From Brevundimonas sp. UBA6550 (GTDB taxonomy: Bacteria > Pseudomonadota > Alphaproteobacteria > Caulobacterales > Caulobacteraceae): a stretch of 64,000 nucleotides of DNA. The DNA is taken from assembly GCF_002434505.1 (NCBI RefSeq), contig NZ_DJKE01000008.1:485300-549299 (forward strand), read 5' to 3'. The position numbers were made by a program, and so were the translations under genes. The first letter of the stretch is position 1. Each line of letters begins with the position of its first letter. This document shows, piece after piece, positions 15,880-24,593 of this stretch. A model generated the notes under the pieces. The model was not told the origin of the DNA. It searched no databases and saw only the letters and a program-made list of their open reading frames with translations.

Positions 15880-18095
15880 ACGCCCTGCCCCTTCTGGATC
15901 CGGTCCTGGAACTCGACTGCTCGCTGGGCCTCTTCCAGATCATGCCCTCCCCCGATCCGGACCAGTCGTGCAGCGATGTTTTCAGGGTTGAAGAAGGCCT
16001 TGAGCAGCGAGGCCGAGATGAACAGATAGCCGCCCCGGGAACTCGACGTCGCCACCGTGCTCATCATCTCCAAAGCCTCGAAAAGGCCCTGGGTCCGCAC
16101 CACCGACCGCCTCATCACCTCCACAGCCGCCTCCCCCGCCACATCCTTCCAAAGCCACAACAGGTTCACCACCTGCGGCCGTCCAGCCAGACCTTTGATG
16201 CGATGCCGAACCAAGCGCGCTGCAAAGGCGGCTAGAGCCTGATCCAATCCCTCGGGTGACAATTTCCGCGTGGTTTCGTCGATGTAGCGGTCCGTGAATT
16301 TGCCGTGAGCGAAACATTCGGCCCGCAGCTGGCCGGCGAGCCAACTCAGCGCCTCACCCTGTTTGACGCAGCTCAACATGATCGCGTCCATGTCGCCCTC
16401 CGCGGCGATCCGTCGCGCCAGCACCGGCGCGACCATGGCGGCCTCCCGCTCAATCTCGACCGTGAAGCCCTGCGGCGCCCGCACCATCACCACCTCGTCC
16501 ATGATCTCCGCCAGAGCGCGGAATACCGCTTCGGCCTGTACGCCCGTCAGATCCACGCCGTCAGTGGTGCGGACCTGATCGAGAACGGCGGCGCCCTTTA
16601 CGACGCCCGCGCCGCTTCTTTCGGCAAACCATGTCGCGAGAAGCCGCCCGACTTCGGCCACACCCGCTTCCGCAGCACCGACCAGGGCTTCGATATCCGA
16701 CGGTCGCGCCGCCCCGTCAGAGAAATCGAGGGCGAAATACAGGCGCCAATGGTCCGGGCTGGATAGGCGTCGCGTGCTCAGAGCGCGATCCCGTTCGATA
16801 TCGTCGCGATGGCCGTAAAGCTCCGCTTCCGCCTCGACTGCTCCGCTATGCGGCGGAATACCGGGAAGTCGCTGCGCGAGATCGCGCCTCACATCGTCGA
16901 ACACCAGACCGTCTCTTTTCAGGGCTGCAACGAGATCCAACCGGCCCAGGCGCAGCAGCCCGCGTGAGCCCACAGGCTGGTGGCGCACGCCGGCATAGCG
17001 CCCCAGATAGCGCTCGATCCAACGATACAGAGCTGGATTGCCGACCTTGATCATCTGGATCCAGACGAAGTCGGCGGGATCGACCTTGTCCGCGACGGTG
17101 GGCCAGAGCAGTTGCAGGGCGTTGAGCGAGCGCACCACGTCGCGCGGCGTCTTCAGATAGCGATCCCCCTCCTGCGCCACGACCGTGTCCACCGCGGCGG
17201 CGGCCGCCGGGTCGTCGAAGGTCATCAAGGCCGCCAAGCCCGCCTGGAACCAAGTCCGCAGGCGATAGGCTTCAGGCAGCGGCACCTCGACTGTGACCTG
17301 GAGGATTTTTTCGAGGAAGGCTTCGCCGTCTGGCACGCGCGCCGAGGTCTCGATCCCGGCGGAGAGCACATGGCGGTCGTAGCAGAGCAGATAGACGACA
17401 TGCGGGAAGTCGGCGACGGATCGAACCAGACGCAGCAATTCCAGGGCTTCGGACGGCTCGAGGCGATCCACATCGTCGATCGTGACGACAATGGTCCGCT
17501 GCAGATCGCGCAGCAGGCCGTCGATCCTGGTCTTCAACTCGACAAGCGAAGGGGCTTTGACGTCAGCGGCGACCTCGCTTACGGCCACGAGACCGGATCC
17601 GATCGCCCCGAGGCCCGGCACGAAATCGCCGCCCAGCTTGACGAGTTTCCCGACCCCGCCCAGGCGCGCGGCAAAGGCGCGCAGTTCCTTGCCCGCCGCC
17701 TCGGCTGCAGAAAGTTTGCCCCGCGCAGGGCCAGCTTCCTCGGCGCCAAGTCGCTCGAGCGCGTTGGCGAACTCTGAGAACAGCGCCTGCAACAGGGCGT
17801 CCCTGTCGCCGATCAGCCAGGGCCGAAACTCGATCACCGCCGGAGGTCGCTTCGCCCCGCCCTGAGCCAGTTGCTCCAACGTCAGACGCAGGAGGCTGGA
17901 TTTGCCGGATCCCCAGTCACCCTCGACACCGATTACCAAGCCCTCGGGCGCAGCCTGGTTCAGGATAGCCCGGCTGAGCGCCGCCGCCACCTGAGAAAAT
18001 CCGAGTCGGTCGTCCTGCGACCGCAGGAGCGGCCGGTCCCCGTCAAGCGTTCGCGTTTCGGGCTGTCGATCAATTGCAAACGGCGCAGTCGTCAT
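15876..18095 (-). CDS. KAP-family P-loop NTPase (739 aa)
   Basis: KAP NTPase: Walker A GDWGSGKS at 59-66, the family motif IEFRPWLI at 88-95, Walker B VVTIDDVD at 203-210, and the following LLRLVRSVADFPHVVYLLCYDR sensor segment. KAP proteins often carry two transmembrane helices between the Walker motifs; here that stretch (about 145-180) is only mildly hydrophobic, so it is probably soluble. The C-terminal half is helical and unassigned. KAP NTPases recur in anti-phage systems as sensing or switching subunits. The start overlaps the upstream HEPN-like gene by four bases, and the stop overlaps the downstream PIN gene by four bases. Confidence 0.85.
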   Translation of the reverse strand: MTTAPFAIDRQPETRTLDGDRPLLRSQDDRLGFSQVAAALSRAILNQAAPEGLVIGVEGDWGSGKSSLLRLTLEQLAQGGAKRPPAVIEFRPWLIGDRDALLQALFSEFANALERLGAEEAGPARGKLSAAEAAGKELRAFAARLGGVGKLVKLGGDFVPGLGAIGSGLVAVSEVAADVKAPSLVELKTRIDGLLRDLQRTIVVTIDDVDRLEPSEALELLRLVRSVADFPHVVYLLCYDRHVLSAGIETSARVPDGEAFLEKILQVTVEVPLPEAYRLRTWFQAGLAALMTFDDPAAAAAVDTVVAQEGDRYLKTPRDVVRSLNALQLLWPTVADKVDPADFVWIQMIKVGNPALYRWIERYLGRYAGVRHQPVGSRGLLRLGRLDLVAALKRDGLVFDDVRRDLAQRLPGIPPHSGAVEAEAELYGHRDDIERDRALSTRRLSSPDHWRLYFALDFSDGAARPSDIEALVGAAEAGVAEVGRLLATWFAERSGAGVVKGAAVLDQVRTTDGVDLTGVQAEAVFRALAEIMDEVVMVRAPQGFTVEIEREAAMVAPVLARRIAAEGDMDAIMLSCVKQGEALSWLAGQLRAECFAHGKFTDRYIDETTRKLSPEGLDQALAAFAARLVRHRIKGLAGRPQVVNLLWLWKDVAGEAAVEVMRRSVVRTQGLFEALEMMSTVATSSSRGGYLFISASLLKAFFNPENIAARLVRIGGGHDLEEAQRAVEFQDRIQKGQGV

Positions 18096-18946
18096 GCCGG
18101 TCCCAAGTCGGCGACAGCCGCTGTCTCGACCGCCTCGGCCTCCAGCCGGAACAACTGGTTCAACAGCAGGAACTCGGCCAAGGCGGCGGGGTCCGCACCG
18201 GCCGGCCGATGCATGCGCGGATTGCGAAATGCCATGAAGGCGTTGGCGAAGAGCTGGGCCCGCCCCTCCCGTTCGGCCTCGTGCGCGACCGGCCAGCCGA
18301 GACGGCTATTGAAGGCTTCCCGAAACAGTCGCGCGCCATGACGATCGAGGCCGGACCGTCTCCGGACCGTGTCTTCCAGCAACCGGTAGCCGTCGACGAG
18401 AGCCTGATCCGGATTGGCCCAGAACCTCAGGGCCGAAGCCGCCAGCCGTCGATCCAGAATGGCGAAGGGCATCACCGCTGGCATCATCGCGACCCAGTAT
18501 CCCTCGGTCACCCAGCGATGATGCCGCTCCTGGATATAGTCCGCCCATCGCGCCGGTCGAATCTCCTGAGCGAGGCTGAGCGTTTCGAGATCGCCGAGGG
18601 TCAAGGCCGCGTCGTCGATCCGGCTGATATAGTCGGGCTCCACAGCATGCTCGCTGATCGTCGCGCCATGAGCGACCAGAGCGCACAGCGCCCTGGACAA
18701 GGCGGTGGGGCCTTCTCCGCTGTAGCCGGACGTAAAGCCGGATTTGATCGCGATCAGGTCGTCGAACTCGGTCGAGAGCAGAAGCGCATGGCTGCCCACC
18801 GCCGACAGCAGGCGAACCTGACGGATCGCCGAGCGTCCCATCAGCAGATTGAGTACCGCATCCAGACAGTCCTGCGACACCCCCGCCACGCCGTGATAGG
18901 CGATCCCCGCAGGCCGCCCCCTGCGTCCCGGTCCAACCGACACCAT
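18092..18946 (-). CDS. TIGR02391/Ymh-type HEPN-like protein (284 aa)
   Basis: First gene of the operon. The C-terminal part matches the TIGR02391 (Hypoth_Ymh) pattern GRAQLFANAFMAFRNPRMHR. It contains Arg241-Asn242-x3-His246, the R-N-x3-H signature of HEPN ribonucleases. The N-terminal 200 residues are unassigned, with a hydrophobic-helical segment near 145-165. The ATG at 18946 is chosen over an earlier in-frame ATG because GGGAGG sits eight bases upstream. Family members occur in defence islands and next to restriction genes, which supports, without proving, an abortive-infection role. It overlaps the KAP gene by four bases. Confidence 0.7.
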   Translation of the reverse strand: MVSVGPGRRGRPAGIAYHGVAGVSQDCLDAVLNLLMGRSAIRQVRLLSAVGSHALLLSTEFDDLIAIKSGFTSGYSGEGPTALSRALCALVAHGATISEHAVEPDYISRIDDAALTLGDLETLSLAQEIRPARWADYIQERHHRWVTEGYWVAMMPAVMPFAILDRRLAASALRFWANPDQALVDGYRLLEDTVRRRSGLDRHGARLFREAFNSRLGWPVAHEAEREGRAQLFANAFMAFRNPRMHRPAGADPAALAEFLLLNQLFRLEAEAVETAAVADLGPA

Positions 18947-19135
18947 AGACTGATCCTCCCGTTCTTTCCGGCTCCTGCGAAGAGGGCCCTCTCGCCGAGC
19001 GTCTCCCAACCGGAACGCGCAGGCCTGATCATTTAGACGTGAGTCGGCTCAGGGCCTTAGCAGATCGGACGAACCGCGCTATGCGATCTCGAACCGTGCG
19101 GACATTCCGGTCCGCTCCTTGAGCGAGAGCCGACC

Positions 19136-22100
19136 ATCCCCGCCCGTTCCGACCTGAAGCGCACCTTTGAAACGGTCGATCCCACAGCGCCCGAAGAGCG
19201 CGACCTTCTGCGCTATCTGCGCCGCCGTAACGGCGAAATCCAGGACTGGGCCTGGCTTCGCCAGTCTCGCGTCGTCGTTCTCCTCAACGAAGCCGGCGCG
19301 GGCAAAACGGCCGAGCTGATGGACGAGGCGGCCCGCTCGTCGACCGACCGGCCGGGCCTGTTCATCCGTATCGAGCGGCTTTGCGCCCATGCCTTCGACG
19401 ACGCGCTCGAATCCGACGCCGATCGCCAGATCGCGAAGAGGTGGCGGCGCGGCAAGACCGATTTGGTGGTGTTTCTCGACGCAGTGGACGAAGCCAAACT
19501 GCCGCGAGACCTGGACAAGAATCCGCTGCGCACGGCGATCCGAAGCGTCGAGGCGGCGGCCGGACGCGATATCGACCGTCTGCGCTTCGTCATCTCCTCG
19601 CGCCCGTCGGCCTGGACCACGGAGATGGAACTCGCCGAAGTCAAGCGCCTGACCGAGCGCTTCACGAGCCGAGGCCAGGTCGCCGACGGGGACGCGCCGC
19701 TGTCTCGGTTCGTCCGGCTCGACCCTCTGGACGACCGTCAGGTTCAAGTCCTCTGCGACCATGTTCAGGCGCCGACGACCTTTCTGCCGACCCTTTACGA
19801 CTCCGGCCTCGCGCACCTGGTCCAGACACCGCTCGATGTCCTCGATTTCATCGAGGCGTTCAAGGCGGCGACGTCGGACGGCGCATCCGGCGGCGACGCC
19901 TTCGGCAGTCTGAAGACGGTCACGGACCGGGCCATCGAACGGCGCTGTCAGGATCACGGCAGTCCCACGCCCCGCAATATGATGGCCGTAGAGCGCACCC
20001 GTGAAGGCGCTCGCCGCCTCGCCCTCGCTTGCGTGCTCGGCCAGCAGCTGGTGATCCGCACCCCCGGAACCGACGGGGACGGGATCGATCCTCTCGCCGC
20101 CCTTCGCGACGACAGTCTCGCCGCCTGGTCTCGCCCAGAAGTCGACCAGTTGCTGGGCTCCGGCCTCTTCACCTCGGCCTGGCAGGGCGTCGTCCGCTTT
20201 CAGCACCGCCGCACCATGGAGCGGCTGGCCGCAGAGGCCCTGGACGCCCTGCTCGAGGCTGGCATGTCGATCTCGGACCTGGTTTCCGCAGTGACGCCGT
20301 CTGCCTTCGAGGTCACCATTCTGCCGGACCATTTCACCGAGACGGCCGGCTGGCTCGGGACGTTAAACGCGCGATATCGGCAATGGCTGGTCGAGGCGGC
20401 ACCGACCATTCTCGTCGACGGCGGCGATCCGGCCAGTCTTCCGATCGCCACCCGTATCGCCGCGCTTGAAAGCCTCGTTCGCAGCTACAGCGAAGACGAA
20501 TGGCGCGGCTATTATGTCCACCACAGCTTCCTCAGCCGCTTCATCGCGCCCGAACTGGAAGGCGTCTGCCCCCGATTGCTGGCTGAGGCCAAGGCCGATG
20601 AACCCCGGCGTATCCTCATCACCTTGATCTGGCTCGGGCGATTTCTCTCTGGTTTGCCCGCCGTCTACGCCGTGGTCGAAGACCGTTCGCTCACACCGGA
20701 CATCCGCGCGGCGGCTCTCCGCTGCGCCTTCGAATTCGGCGAGGCGGCGGATCTGCCGCGCCTGCGCCTCGCCGCACTGCGGTTCCGACCCGATCCGGCG
20801 AATACGGACATCGAGGCCCGTCAGAGCGCCAATCGGTTCCGTCTCGTCGCCAGCGCGCATGCCCCGCCCGGCGCCCTATCGACGGCGGAACGGCTCGGCT
20901 TGATCAGCCGTGTGCTCCCGGCCAGACACCATTCGGGCAGCGAATACGCCAAGCCCCTGACCGAGGCCCTTGTCACGACCTGCGCGGCGGAACATCGGCT
21001 CCGACTGCGACGCTGGATCAGCCGCCTGAGCTGGCGTGACCAGGATCGAACCCTGTTCAGTTACGAGCCTCAACATTACACCGCCGCCGCACCGTATCTG
21101 CTGCCCTCGCTCCAGGTCCTGATCCTGCGGCTTCTGACGGAAACGCCCGTTCATCAGGGGGACGCAGAGATCATCGCGGATCTCGACCGCTTGCTCAGCG
21201 TCCGCGAGACTGGCGGAGGACCGCTCAGCGACACAGAAGGCCGGGCCGATCGCGACGCCCTGTTCGAGACCTTAAACACGGCGGCCACGCTTCGGGCGGC
21301 GATGTTCCGTCTCGCCACCGAAAAAGCCTCCGACGATCGCCTGAAGCAGGTGCATTTCGTCCTTGATCGCTACGTCAGTCGTCATCGGCGGGCCTACACG
21401 CCTGAAACCGCCGATCAGGACCTCGACTGGTTATCCGCGCTGTATCTGAGATCCGACGATCCCAGATTGCAGGTCGCGGCCGGGGCGGGGGCGGCCAGCG
21501 CCTTGAGGCTCGGCTCGAAAGCGGATTTCAAGCGCTGGAGCTGCCCCTTGATCAAACGGGCGCAGACCCTGGATGATCAAGCCACCCTCGACGCCCTTCG
21601 CCATCACAAACCCGGCCTAAAACAGAAGGCGCGCTGGTGGATGATGCGGCATCGACGCGACATCCCGTGGCTGAACCGCCATCAGCGTCGGCAGGCCCTG
21701 CGTGACCTGCGCTGGCGCCTCGCCCTGATCCAGCATTCTAGATCGGTCAGAGATGGCACGCGATCCGGTCTGATCTGGAACATGCTGGTCGTCGGCGCCC
21801 ATGCAGGAACGGACCTCGCCAACGCCGTCAAACTCTATGGCGCACGCAACACGGAGCTTCTGGTCGAGGGCGTGAAGGCGTTCGCCCTGTCCCATGAGCC
21901 CTCGCCGCACAGATGGTCGTCTGCAGACCGGCTGGCGGTGATCGGCTGGCAGAGGATCGCCGCCGACGCGCCTTGGCTTCTAGAGGCCATCGACGCCGCC
22001 TCGGCCCGCCGCGCGCTCGGCGTCATGATCGACGAGAACAGTTTTCCGTCTTGGGCGAGCGAACTGGCCGAACGACATCTTGACGTCTGGTGCGGGCTTC

Positions 22101-23413
22101 TCGCCCCGCGCCTGAAGGCGGAGCTCGCCCGACGAGACAACGGTATGCCCTGGCATCCCGGATCACTGGCCCTCATTCGGCGCCAGTCGCCGGCTTTAAG
22201 CGCCCCTTTCGCCGTCCACGCGCTTACAGTGCTGAAGGCCGCCCAGGCTCCCCATCCCTATGCGATCGGCTACGCCGCCGCCCTCGTCGCATCCGACGCC
22301 GCCCTAATCCCCGCTCTGGTTCGCCTGGCGTCCAGACGGTTCCACGAACACATGTGCGAAGGTGCCGGCGCCTTCGCCAGCGACTGGTTGGCCGTATGGA
22401 TGTCCCATGCCCCGGATGATGCCTGGGCCGCCTTCGAAGCCTATCGCACCCGCCCGTCGTCAACGCCCCTCTGTCGCGACGTCCTGATCGGCCTGGGCGA
22501 AGCCCCGCCCCTCGCCGCCGCGACGCCAAAGCTGCTGGCCGAGGTCGCTCTGGCCTATATGCGGCTCCTGCCGACGACCGAGGACGTCGACGAGGACAGC
22601 GACTACACCACCGGCCGTCGGCAGGCCGAACGTACGCGCGGCGCCATTCCCGGTCTGATCACGGACCACCCGACATCGGAGGCGCGTTCGATCCTCCAGG
22701 ATCTCAGCCGCACGCCAGAGTTCGCCCCTCATCCCGGCTGGATCAGAAACCTCCTGAACCGTCAGGCCAGACAGGCGGCCGCGCCTCGGCCCTGGACCGA
22801 GGCCCAAACCGCCGCCTTCCTCGCCTGTTATCTGAAACAGCCCGCATCCGCGGCGGAGCTTCACGCCCTGATCGAACGCCATCTCAGGTCGATCCTCGCC
22901 GATCTGGCGACCTCGGAATTCGATCGACGGGGGCTTCTGCGCGACGCGACCGAGCACGACGTTCGCGCCTTCCTCGGCGAAGCGCTGCGCCAACGCGCCC
23001 GCGACTGGTACAGCGTCACCCAGGAAACCGTGACCGCCTCCGAAAAGCGGATGGACCTACGGATAGAAGGGCGTCCGAACCGCGACGAGGTGGTTGTCAT
23101 TGAACTGAAGATCGCTGGCGCGAGCTGGAGCGGTGACCAATTGGTCGATCACGTCGAGACGCAACTCGCCGGGCAATACCTTCTCTCAAAGCGCGTCCGG
23201 CGGGGCATCTATCTGGTGCTCGACCTGGGTCGAACGTCATCATGGTCGATGAAGGACGGTGACAGGCTCGATTTCTCCCAACTCACCGTCAAACTAAGTA
23301 CGGCAGCGGCCGCAGCTCAGCGAGCCCACACGCATATCGACGGCCTGACAATCCTAGCAGAAACCATCACCGTGCCACCAAGGTTGAAACGGAACCCACA
23401 CATCAAGTCCTAA
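19136..23413 (+). CDS. NACHT-type NTPase with C-terminal REase-like domain
   Basis: About 1425 residues. NTPase motifs: NEAGAGKTAE (Walker A, encoded 19286-19315), LVVFLDAVDEA (Walker B) and FVISSRP, the layout of NACHT/STAND ATPases. A long helical-repeat region of about 900 residues follows. The last 150 residues contain MDLRI...VVVIELKIAG, a D-(x)n-E-x-K nuclease signature of the PD-(D/E)XK type. The first ATG (19319) lies downstream of the Walker A loop, so the true start must be earlier. The frame is open from 19061 with no ATG, GTG or TTG; an ATC at 19136 follows GAGCGAGAG. A start mutation or frameshift is possible. It is divergent from the HEPN-KAP-PIN operon, 189 bases away. Likely a phage-sensing effector. 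Confidence 0.7.
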   Translation: MPARSDLKRTFETVDPTAPEERDLLRYLRRRNGEIQDWAWLRQSRVVVLLNEAGAGKTAELMDEAARSSTDRPGLFIRIERLCAHAFDDALESDADRQIAKRWRRGKTDLVVFLDAVDEAKLPRDLDKNPLRTAIRSVEAAAGRDIDRLRFVISSRPSAWTTEMELAEVKRLTERFTSRGQVADGDAPLSRFVRLDPLDDRQVQVLCDHVQAPTTFLPTLYDSGLAHLVQTPLDVLDFIEAFKAATSDGASGGDAFGSLKTVTDRAIERRCQDHGSPTPRNMMAVERTREGARRLALACVLGQQLVIRTPGTDGDGIDPLAALRDDSLAAWSRPEVDQLLGSGLFTSAWQGVVRFQHRRTMERLAAEALDALLEAGMSISDLVSAVTPSAFEVTILPDHFTETAGWLGTLNARYRQWLVEAAPTILVDGGDPASLPIATRIAALESLVRSYSEDEWRGYYVHHSFLSRFIAPELEGVCPRLLAEAKADEPRRILITLIWLGRFLSGLPAVYAVVEDRSLTPDIRAAALRCAFEFGEAADLPRLRLAALRFRPDPANTDIEARQSANRFRLVASAHAPPGALSTAERLGLISRVLPARHHSGSEYAKPLTEALVTTCAAEHRLRLRRWISRLSWRDQDRTLFSYEPQHYTAAAPYLLPSLQVLILRLLTETPVHQGDAEIIADLDRLLSVRETGGGPLSDTEGRADRDALFETLNTAATLRAAMFRLATEKASDDRLKQVHFVLDRYVSRHRRAYTPETADQDLDWLSALYLRSDDPRLQVAAGAGAASALRLGSKADFKRWSCPLIKRAQTLDDQATLDALRHHKPGLKQKARWWMMRHRRDIPWLNRHQRRQALRDLRWRLALIQHSRSVRDGTRSGLIWNMLVVGAHAGTDLANAVKLYGARNTELLVEGVKAFALSHEPSPHRWSSADRLAVIGWQRIAADAPWLLEAIDAASARRALGVMIDENSFPSWASELAERHLDVWCGLLAPRLKAELARRDNGMPWHPGSLALIRRQSPALSAPFAVHALTVLKAAQAPHPYAIGYAAALVASDAALIPALVRLASRRFHEHMCEGAGAFASDWLAVWMSHAPDDAWAAFEAYRTRPSSTPLCRDVLIGLGEAPPLAAATPKLLAEVALAYMRLLPTTEDVDEDSDYTTGRRQAERTRGAIPGLITDHPTSEARSILQDLSRTPEFAPHPGWIRNLLNRQARQAAAPRPWTEAQTAAFLACYLKQPASAAELHALIERHLRSILADLATSEFDRRGLLRDATEHDVRAFLGEALRQRARDWYSVTQETVTASEKRMDLRIEGRPNRDEVVVIELKIAGASWSGDQLVDHVETQLAGQYLLSKRVRRGIYLVLDLGRTSSWSMKDGDRLDFSQLTVKLSTAAAAAQRAHTHIDGLTILAETITVPPRLKRNPHIKS

Positions 23414-23574
23414 AGCCAGCTTCACTCCAATCCGTCGCATGATCGTGCCACGAGGCGCCGTCGAATTTTAAAGTGACTGTTTCTGCAACGCGGACATTAC
23501 GAAGGTCAGCCATGAGTTGGGAGCGGACTAGCCTTTCTTTGTATGAGCACCAAGATGCGCTGCTGGGCCAAGGC

Positions 23575-24141
23575 CTATTCCGCTGTCCGAGCAGCTGCAC
23601 GAATGCGGCTGATCATCGCTTCACTCACGTTGTATAGACGGGCCAGCTGAGCGGCGGTCCTACGCCCCGCTTCAAGGTTCTCGAGAATATCCGTGCGCTG
23701 CGTGGGGGTAAGCTTGCGCCGCCGCCCACCGACCCTCCCCTCCGCACGAGCCGCCGCGAGGCCGGCCGAAGTTCGCTCCCGGATCATCGCGCGCTCGAAC
23801 TCGGCGAAAGCACCGACCATCTGCATCATCATCCGACCGGCCGAAGTAGTCGTATCAATCGCTTCTGTCAGAGACCGGAAGCCAGCCCCAGTTCCCTCGA
23901 TCTTCTCCAAGATGTGGATCAGGTCTTTCAGGGACCGTGATAGCCGATCAAGCTTCCACGTCACAACGATGTCCCCTGGTCGCAGATGGTCGATCATACG
24001 GAGCAGTTGGGGTCGATCCCACCGCCCCCCGCTCGCGGCCTCCTCGAATATCCGCTCACACCCGGCATCTTTCAGCGCGCGAAGCTGGCCGGAGGTGGAC
24101 TGGTCATCGCCTTTGGACACTCGGGCATATCCGATCAGCAT
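23575..24141 (-). CDS. tniR: Serine resolvase of the Tni module
   Basis: 188-residue small serine recombinase that resolves cointegrates left by replicative transposition. Ser9 in YARVS is the nucleophile. WKLDRLSRSLKDL and the E-helix region (AGRMMMQMVGAFAEFERAMIRERT) are conserved, and the C-terminal helix-turn-helix (TAAQLARLYNVSEAMISRIR) binds res. Length and order (tniA-tniB-tniQ-res-tniR) match Tn5053/Tn402 elements. Its own res should lie between its start and tniQ, where a palindrome is visible at 24222-24242. It is the innermost gene of the right module and sits next to the NACHT gene, so the defence block is where cargo normally lies. Confidence 0.9.
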   Translation of the reverse strand: MLIGYARVSKGDDQSTSGQLRALKDAGCERIFEEAASGGRWDRPQLLRMIDHLRPGDIVVTWKLDRLSRSLKDLIHILEKIEGTGAGFRSLTEAIDTTTSAGRMMMQMVGAFAEFERAMIRERTSAGLAAARAEGRVGGRRRKLTPTQRTDILENLEAGRRTAAQLARLYNVSEAMISRIRAAARTAE

Positions 24142-24593
24142 CGGCGGCCTTTCAAAAACGGTCGTTTACGCAAGACGTGGCTGCCTCCCGCAGATGAACG
24201 GGTACGACCTTGCAATTACCTCTTGCGAATATCGTTCGCAAGGTAAGTGATTTATGCAAGCAGCGCGTGGCAAGCTTTGCCTTATCGCAGTGGATTGGTT
24301 GCTCTTCGAGATCTTTGGCGCCATCGTGACCATGCAAGCATCAACGCTGAGGATGGGCTTTGCAGGGCTGCGTCCTCACGCGCTGAATCGGCCGAGCGTT
24401 GGCTAGCTCCCGTGGTAGGGGCCGCCCGGTTCGCCGGGCGGCTAACCGTCATTAGGTGCTGTATCCGCCAACAATCCCGGCGCCGACGCGCTGAGTGGCC
24501 CAACATGCCTAGCGGCACGCCGGACATCGCGCCCTTAACGAACAGGCTTGAGCAGTCTGCGACGGTCTATGAAAGTGCGCACCTGCCGCGCGA
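24142..24593. other. Candidate res region between tniR and tniQ
   Basis: Non-coding gap of about 450 bases in the position of the res site in Tn5053-type modules. It contains CTTGCGAA-TATCG-TTCGCAAG (24222-24242), a perfect 8-base inverted repeat of the size of a resolvase subsite, and AAACGGTCGTTT (24156-24167) just upstream of the resolvase start. A GC-rich hairpin with a TTCG loop (24421-24442) follows, without a T-run. Assignment as res is from position and symmetry. Confidence 0.55.

Noticed and set aside
150-24167. Shared 12-mer AAACGGTCGTTT at 150-161 and 24156-24167 as paired res sites
   Set aside because: About a hundred 12-base matches are expected by chance in 64 kb; symmetry is only partial. 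Kept only as a note in the res-region entry.
24421-24442. GC-rich hairpin with TTCG loop as a terminator
   Set aside because: No T-run follows on either strand, and it lies in the candidate res region, so termination is not supported.
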